A stretch of 10,913 nt of DNA from Synechococcales cyanobacterium 340R_concoct_173_sub (GTDB lineage Bacteria > Cyanobacteriota > Cyanobacteriia > Leptolyngbyales > Leptolyngbyaceae), in NCBI GenBank assembly GCA_025354065.1, contig JANXNM010000550.1, positions 1 to 10,913 on the forward strand, in the 5' to 3' direction. The position numbers were made by a program, and so were the translations under genes. Position 1 is the first letter of the stretch. Every line of letters begins with the position of its first letter. Positions 7,197 through 10,913 of the stretch are shown one piece after another. The notes beneath the pieces are model-generated. The model had not been told where the DNA came from. It saw only the letters and a list, made by a program, of their open reading frames with translations, and did not search any database.

Positions 7197-10100
7197 CTAA
7201 GGTTGAGTTAAATTGGCAAGCGTTTCGAGTTGGAAGTTATCGACTAGAAACGCCATCCTTTCAAGGAGCATCTGGGCGGCTTGAGGGATTTGAGCCATCA
7301 GTTGTCGGATTCTCCCGTCATCCAAATCAAGGCTTGCTTCATGTACTTGAGCAATCCATTCAACGGGCATGACGTGCAGATCTTGCTGGCTTAGAGGCTG
7401 TCCTGCTAGAAGGTTTGATGCTACTGAGGTTCCAGTATCGTAGCAGTAGCGTAGACCAAGATGACGCGCCATCATCTCCAACAGAACAGAGGCGGTAAAT
7501 GGTTTCGCGATGTAGTCGTTACAGCCTGCCTGCAAACTAATTGTACGATCGTCTTCAAAGGCGTAGGCGGTGAGGGCAATGATCTTAGTGGGAGTACGAG
7601 GTAAGAGTGAGTTAGCGGTTTTGGTCGCCTCCTTCAATTGCTTCTCTTCCTCATCTCGAATCCGTCTAGTTGCTTCATAGCCATTCATGAGCGGCATCTG
7701 TATATCCATAAAAATTAACTGCGGGTGCCACTCTTGCCATTGGGTCAGTGCTTCTAGGCCATTTTCGGCAATGTGCACCTCAAACCCAATGGGTTCAAGT
7801 AATGTCTGTAAGAGGTAGCGATTTTCGTGCACATCTTCGACTACCAGAATTCGGTATGTCGGTTGTCCTCCCTCTAGACCAATGACGAGAGGAGCGGTTT
7901 CTGGTTCTATCAGGGGCACGGTTTTGGGCTGGTGTAAAAGAACATGACAGGTAAAGGTTGAACCGACATTGACGGTACTTTGCACGATGATATTACCCCC
8001 CATCAAACGGGCAAACTGGCGGCTAATGGACAATCCTAATCCGGTTCCCTGAGCCTGACGACCTTGGTGAGTTTGCATAAAGGTCTCAAAAATGGCCTCC
8101 CAATCCCGGCTAGCAATTCCACAGCCCATGTCTTGCACTTCAAACGAAAGCCTCAGGACAGGGATGAGAATCGGCGACGTATTTCGGTCATCGGGATTCC
8201 CTTCGATCGTTGCCTCAGTGGCTTCTGCCCTTAAGCGGACGAGGACGCTACCTTGGGCCGTAAATTTGATCGCATTGCCAATCAAGTTGATTAGGATTTG
8301 CCGCAATTTTGCCTCATCACTGCGAGCATACTGAGGCACGCTTTCGTCTACATCAAAGGAGAGAGTCAGTCCTTTCTGTGAGGCTTTGAGGGCAAACATT
8401 TCTTGCAGCGATCGCATCAAACGATGCAGGTTGAAGTCGCTTTCTGTTACCACCAGTTGACCCGCCTCAATGCGCGACATCTCTAGAACATCATTGATGA
8501 GTGCCAGCAGATGTTCACCACTGCGGCTAATGATGCCGAGATGCTCATGAAATTCAGTGGGGGTTTTGGGGCTGCGGTTCATCACCTGGGTAAACCCAAG
8601 AATGGCGTTGAGGGGCGTTCGTAGCTCATGACTCATCTTCGCGAGGAACTGACTCTTGGCACGGTTGGCGATCGCAGATCGTTCAGCCGATTCCTCTAAG
8701 GCTGCCTGAGAAAACTCTAACACGGCTAACATCAGCGTATTTCGCATCATCAGTGCCGTTTCAACTTCTGGTGCTTCCCACGGAAGTGAAGTGGAATACA
8801 CCGTTTCCTTCCAGAGTTGAAAAGATTTACGCGGGGTCAAGCGTTGTTTGCCGCCTGGGTCAACCATGATTGCCGTGCGAGGATCACCAGCCCAATGTAC
8901 CGTCTGAATTTGCTCTGGTCTAAACCAAAGCAGATGATAAGACTTTTGATGCAATACCAGCGAAATGGCTAAAAGACCGCTTGCACTGTCTCTGAACGCG
9001 CTGGCAGGGGGGTAGGCTTGAGCGAGGCTATCTGTCCGATAGAGATTGTGTTGCTTTAGCTGTGGTAGCCAAGCGACAAGAGCTTGAACCGTCTCTAATG
9101 ACGGAAGTTGACCCATTAAGGAAATTTGCTGGTCGAGCACAATGGCCACGCCCTCGGCATGAACCAGCTCTAGCAATTGAGTCGCATTCCGAGTCAACAC
9201 CTGCTGCATAAAATCAGGTTCCTGAAGGAAAGCCTGCTGTAGATGGTCCTGAATCGCATTGACCTGGGTGCGATAACGGCTCAATTCGCGCTCTTGCTGA
9301 TGCACCAGTTCAGTAGTGACAAACTGTCCCAAAAATTCGCAGGTTTTGCGTATCTCATAGGTCACTAATTTGGGACTGTAATGGTGGCAGGCAACTAACC
9401 CCCAGAGGCGGTTATCGTTAACTAAGGAAATAGTGAGTGACCCACTGACCCCCATATTCTGCAAGTATTCGATGTGGTAGGGGGAGACTCCCCGTAAGAC
9501 GCACTCACTTAGATCTAAGGGTTTCGCCTCTGGATCACTGTTAATGGGAACTAAACGAGCTGGTCTGTAGTTGACATTGGGAATTTGGCGAACCCAGTTA
9601 TGCAGAAATAATTTACGGGCCGGGACAGGAATGTCGGTTGCGGGATAATGCAATCCCAAGTAGCTTTCTAACGGTTGCTCTTTTGCCTCCGCAATTACCA
9701 CCCCGTGATCATCGGCTTCAAAACGGTAAACCATGACACGATCGAACCCCGTTATTGCTTTTACTTCCTCGGCAAGCATTTGCGTTAAGGCAGTAAGAGT
9801 GGTTGTATTGCGAAGATTCAGAACGACCGTTTGCAGGTGATGGTAAAACTGGGTGGAAGGAATGTTCTCGGTGGGAAGCTGAGGCTCTAGTTCTAAGAGC
9901 AGACCCTCTTTTGTGCGGTGGAGAGTACTTCTGAAGGTTTGTATGCTCACCTTGGTGTTCCCTAAACTTAGGACGCTAGGGAAACTACTGTTGACCTGCG
10001 CTTCTAACTCAAATGGGTTGCAGCGTTCTAGGTTGTCTCGCCGTAGAAGAGATTTAATGCGTTTGACCTGATCCCGAGAAAATAACTGCTGTAACGATTT

Positions 10101-10310
10101 TCCTAACAAGGCAGTGGCGGCAAGACCAAAAAATTGCTCCACATTTTCACTCACCTGCACGATTGTGAGATGTGGCTCTTGTAGTACTAGAAGGATGCCA
10201 TGTGACTGGATATAGCCTGGAGCAGACACAGACTCCTCATTACATTCCTCAAGCAGCGTCAGCATGGCAGGGGTGAATTCGGTTTGTGCAATAGCGTTTA
10301 AGGAGTTCAT
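7197..10310 (-). CDS. Phytochrome hybrid histidine kinase, bacteriophytochrome type (PAS-GAF-PHY-HisKA-HATPase-REC)
   Basis: A 1037-residue red/far-red photoreceptor kinase. The PAS domain (about 20-130) carries Cys23 in ECNEESVSAPGYIQSHG, the biliverdin-binding place of bacteriophytochromes. GAF (about 150-330) has PATDIP with Asp226, and SPYHIEYLQNMGV, where Tyr278 stands at the Cph1/plant cysteine position and His279 follows. PHY (about 340-525) has the tongue motif PRKSF at 493-497 followed by QLWKE. HisKA has SHELRTPLNAILGF with His561; the ATPase has Asn679, DMGCGI from Asp727 and GTGLGL. The receiver (from about 819) has Asp869 in LIFMDIQMP and a roughly 16-residue insertion after RRIRDEE. 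Residues about 970-1037 form the tail shared with the kinase at 2005. All photosensory and catalytic parts look intact. First gene of an operon with the REC-GGDEF protein. No clear ribosome site precedes the ATG; the start fits because Cys23 lies where the family has it. Related to cyanobacterial CphB-like proteins. Confidence 0.96.
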   Translation of the reverse strand: MNSLNAIAQTEFTPAMLTLLEECNEESVSAPGYIQSHGILLVLQEPHLTIVQVSENVEQFFGLAATALLGKSLQQLFSRDQVKRIKSLLRRDNLERCNPFELEAQVNSSFPSVLSLGNTKVSIQTFRSTLHRTKEGLLLELEPQLPTENIPSTQFYHHLQTVVLNLRNTTTLTALTQMLAEEVKAITGFDRVMVYRFEADDHGVVIAEAKEQPLESYLGLHYPATDIPVPARKLFLHNWVRQIPNVNYRPARLVPINSDPEAKPLDLSECVLRGVSPYHIEYLQNMGVSGSLTISLVNDNRLWGLVACHHYSPKLVTYEIRKTCEFLGQFVTTELVHQQERELSRYRTQVNAIQDHLQQAFLQEPDFMQQVLTRNATQLLELVHAEGVAIVLDQQISLMGQLPSLETVQALVAWLPQLKQHNLYRTDSLAQAYPPASAFRDSASGLLAISLVLHQKSYHLLWFRPEQIQTVHWAGDPRTAIMVDPGGKQRLTPRKSFQLWKETVYSTSLPWEAPEVETALMMRNTLMLAVLEFSQAALEESAERSAIANRAKSQFLAKMSHELRTPLNAILGFTQVMNRSPKTPTEFHEHLGIISRSGEHLLALINDVLEMSRIEAGQLVVTESDFNLHRLMRSLQEMFALKASQKGLTLSFDVDESVPQYARSDEAKLRQILINLIGNAIKFTAQGSVLVRLRAEATEATIEGNPDDRNTSPILIPVLRLSFEVQDMGCGIASRDWEAIFETFMQTHQGRQAQGTGLGLSISRQFARLMGGNIIVQSTVNVGSTFTCHVLLHQPKTVPLIEPETAPLVIGLEGGQPTYRILVVEDVHENRYLLQTLLEPIGFEVHIAENGLEALTQWQEWHPQLIFMDIQMPLMNGYEATRRIRDEEEKQLKEATKTANSLLPRTPTKIIALTAYAFEDDRTISLQAGCNDYIAKPFTASVLLEMMARHLGLRYCYDTGTSVASNLLAGQPLSQQDLHVMPVEWIAQVHEASLDLDDGRIRQLMAQIPQAAQMLLERMAFLVDNFQLETLANLTQP

Positions 10311-10502
10311 TTTTAAGGTGGCAAATTCTTCAGGGGTTCTGCTGCAAAATTGAGAGTATAATTTTCTGGCTGATCACACCGATCGTAACGTCACTTTTAA
10401 ATTTGTATCAGATTGTAATATTTACAATTTTTCCTTATAGAACCTATTTGATATTCTAGGGTATCCTAAAAGCATCGCAAAAACCTCATATCCACCAGTC
10501 TT
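10311..10502. promoter_or_regulatory. Region upstream of the phytochrome operon
   Basis: These 192 bases should hold the phytochrome promoter, read leftward. On the minus strand a TATACT (10360-10355) is a possible -10 box, but I see no matching -35 at a normal distance. A 17-bp inverted repeat lies at 10412-10428. The right part (roughly 10440-10502) may belong to the left end of the transposase remnant that starts at 10503. No further gene is seen. Confidence 0.45.
10412..10428. promoter_or_regulatory. Inverted repeat ATTGTAATATTTACAAT, possible operator of the phytochrome operon
   Basis: ATTGTAA (10412-10418) and TTACAAT (10422-10428) are perfect inverted arms around TAT. It is centred about 110 bases upstream of the phytochrome start. 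The size and symmetry suit a dimeric regulator. It is followed on the plus strand by TTTTTCC, but the arms are too AT-rich for a good terminator. The spacing does not fit NtcA (GTA-N8-TAC). Confidence 0.4.
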
Positions 10503-10574
10503 ATGGCCTATTCCAGCAGTCTAGCCGATAAAGAATGGGAACTCCTTGAACTCCTTCTATCGGAAATGTTGCCA
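10503..10574 (+). pseudogene. 5' fragment of an IS5-family transposase gene
   Basis: ATG 10503 opens a frame whose first 24 residues read MAYSSSLADKEWELLELLLS followed by EMLP. This closely resembles the start of IS5-family (DUF4096 N-terminal) transposases common in cyanobacteria, which from memory begin MAYSSSLTDKEWEILEPLLP. After EMLP the resemblance stops: the frame continues only as the antisense of the neighbouring TPR gene and ends at 10674-10676. So only the first twentieth to tenth of the gene is left, with no catalytic DDE residues. I could not identify terminal inverted repeats or target duplications, so the outer border of the element is unknown. Confidence 0.7.
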
Positions 10575-10575
10575 C

Positions 10576-10913
10576 CTATTCAAATCTCAACTCAAATCCC
10601 ATCTCAGACAACGATCGCAGCAACCGATCGCCTTCTATTGAATCCATTGTTTTATATAATCCGATCGCAGTTGTGAATGAATTTAAACTTTCGGAGACTC
10701 GACCTAATTTCATCAATACGACACCCAAATTTTGATAGGGTTCAGGATTTTCAGGATTGATTTCAATAGCACAATTATAAGACTCGATCGCGGCTTCAAA
10801 ATTCCCCATTGCTTTCTGAGTCATACCAAGATTGTAATGGGCGATTGCACAGGTTGAATCAATAGCGATCGCTTCACCATAAATCCAAGCTGCCGTTTCG
10901 AGATCACCATTCA
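10576..10913 (-). CDS. TPR-repeat protein, C-terminal part (start lies beyond the right edge)
   Basis: The complement is open from the right edge to TAG 10578-10576, giving 111 residues. An internal ATG at 10824 is not the true start, because the frame and the repeat pattern continue upstream through NGDLETAAWIYGEAIAID. At least two and a half tetratricopeptide repeats are visible: DLETAAWIYGEAIAID, then CAIAHYNLGMTQKAMGNFEAA with YNCAIEINPENPEPY, then QNLGVVLMKLGRVSESLNSF, followed by a short helix ending in LSEMGFELRFE. TPR domains bind partner proteins; the partner and process cannot be told from this piece. The gene ends one base from the transposase fragment, so its last few codons may have been set by that junction, although the ending SEMGF looks natural for cyanobacterial TPR proteins. 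The DNA is rich in GATCGC-type sites. Confidence 0.85.
   Translation of the reverse strand, partial: NGDLETAAWIYGEAIAIDSTCAIAHYNLGMTQKAMGNFEAAIESYNCAIEINPENPEPYQNLGVVLMKLGRVSESLNSFTTAIGLYKTMDSIEGDRLLRSLSEMGFELRFE

Noticed and set aside
8092..8334. Open plus-strand frame inside the phytochrome kinase
   Set aside because: It is antisense to the ATPase domain and looks like a by-product of its codon use.
10412..10428. NtcA binding site upstream of the phytochrome
   Set aside because: The repeat gives GTA-N5-TAC on the minus strand, not the GTA-N8-TAC spacing NtcA needs.
1..10913. tRNA, rRNA, CRISPR array or complete mobile element
   Set aside because: No cloverleaf, regularly spaced direct repeats or paired terminal inverted repeats were seen on reading both strands.

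Overview
The window looks like a chromosomal segment of a cyanobacterium. The cyanobacterial HIP1 octamer GCGATCGC occurs seven times (from 1913, 2047, 4028, 6123, 8408, 8668 and 10865), against a chance expectation of well under one. The gene content also fits: a phytochrome, cyanobacterial-style hybrid kinases and multidomain c-di-GMP enzymes. I cannot name the genus.

Layout. Positions 1-1783 (minus) hold the first 594 codons of a REC-PAS-GGDEF-EAL protein that leaves the window on the left. A 221-bp intergenic region separates it from a divergent 1154-residue membrane hybrid histidine kinase (2005-5469, plus) with three PAS domains. Between 5470 and 6193 is a looser stretch. It holds a possible 50-residue secreted peptide (minus, too short for routine gene calling) and a shortened DUF6544-like gene (plus) that carries two sets of tandem repeats and seems to lack its middle. 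Positions 6194-10310 (minus) form a two-gene operon: a full-length phytochrome hybrid kinase (PAS-GAF-PHY-HisKA-HATPase-REC) followed 13 nt later by a REC-GGDEF diguanylate cyclase. Beyond the phytochrome promoter region lie a fragment of an IS5-type transposase (10503-10574) and the C-terminal end of a TPR protein that leaves the window on the right.

How the genes fit together. The window is dominated by two sensor-to-c-di-GMP pairs, each made of one hybrid kinase and one REC-GGDEF protein. In the right pair the gene order makes the phytochrome the likely regulator of the cyclase, so red/far-red light would set c-di-GMP level. In the left pair a membrane PAS kinase is divergent from a protein able in principle to make and degrade c-di-GMP. 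Both kinases end in the same kind of roughly 70-residue tail after their receiver domain; it is not a recognisable Hpt domain. The phytochrome carries an N-terminal Cys23 in the bacteriophytochrome position and a tyrosine where plant/Cph1-type phytochromes have their GAF cysteine, which predicts biliverdin as chromophore. Functions are inferred from domains; nothing here proves partner specificity.
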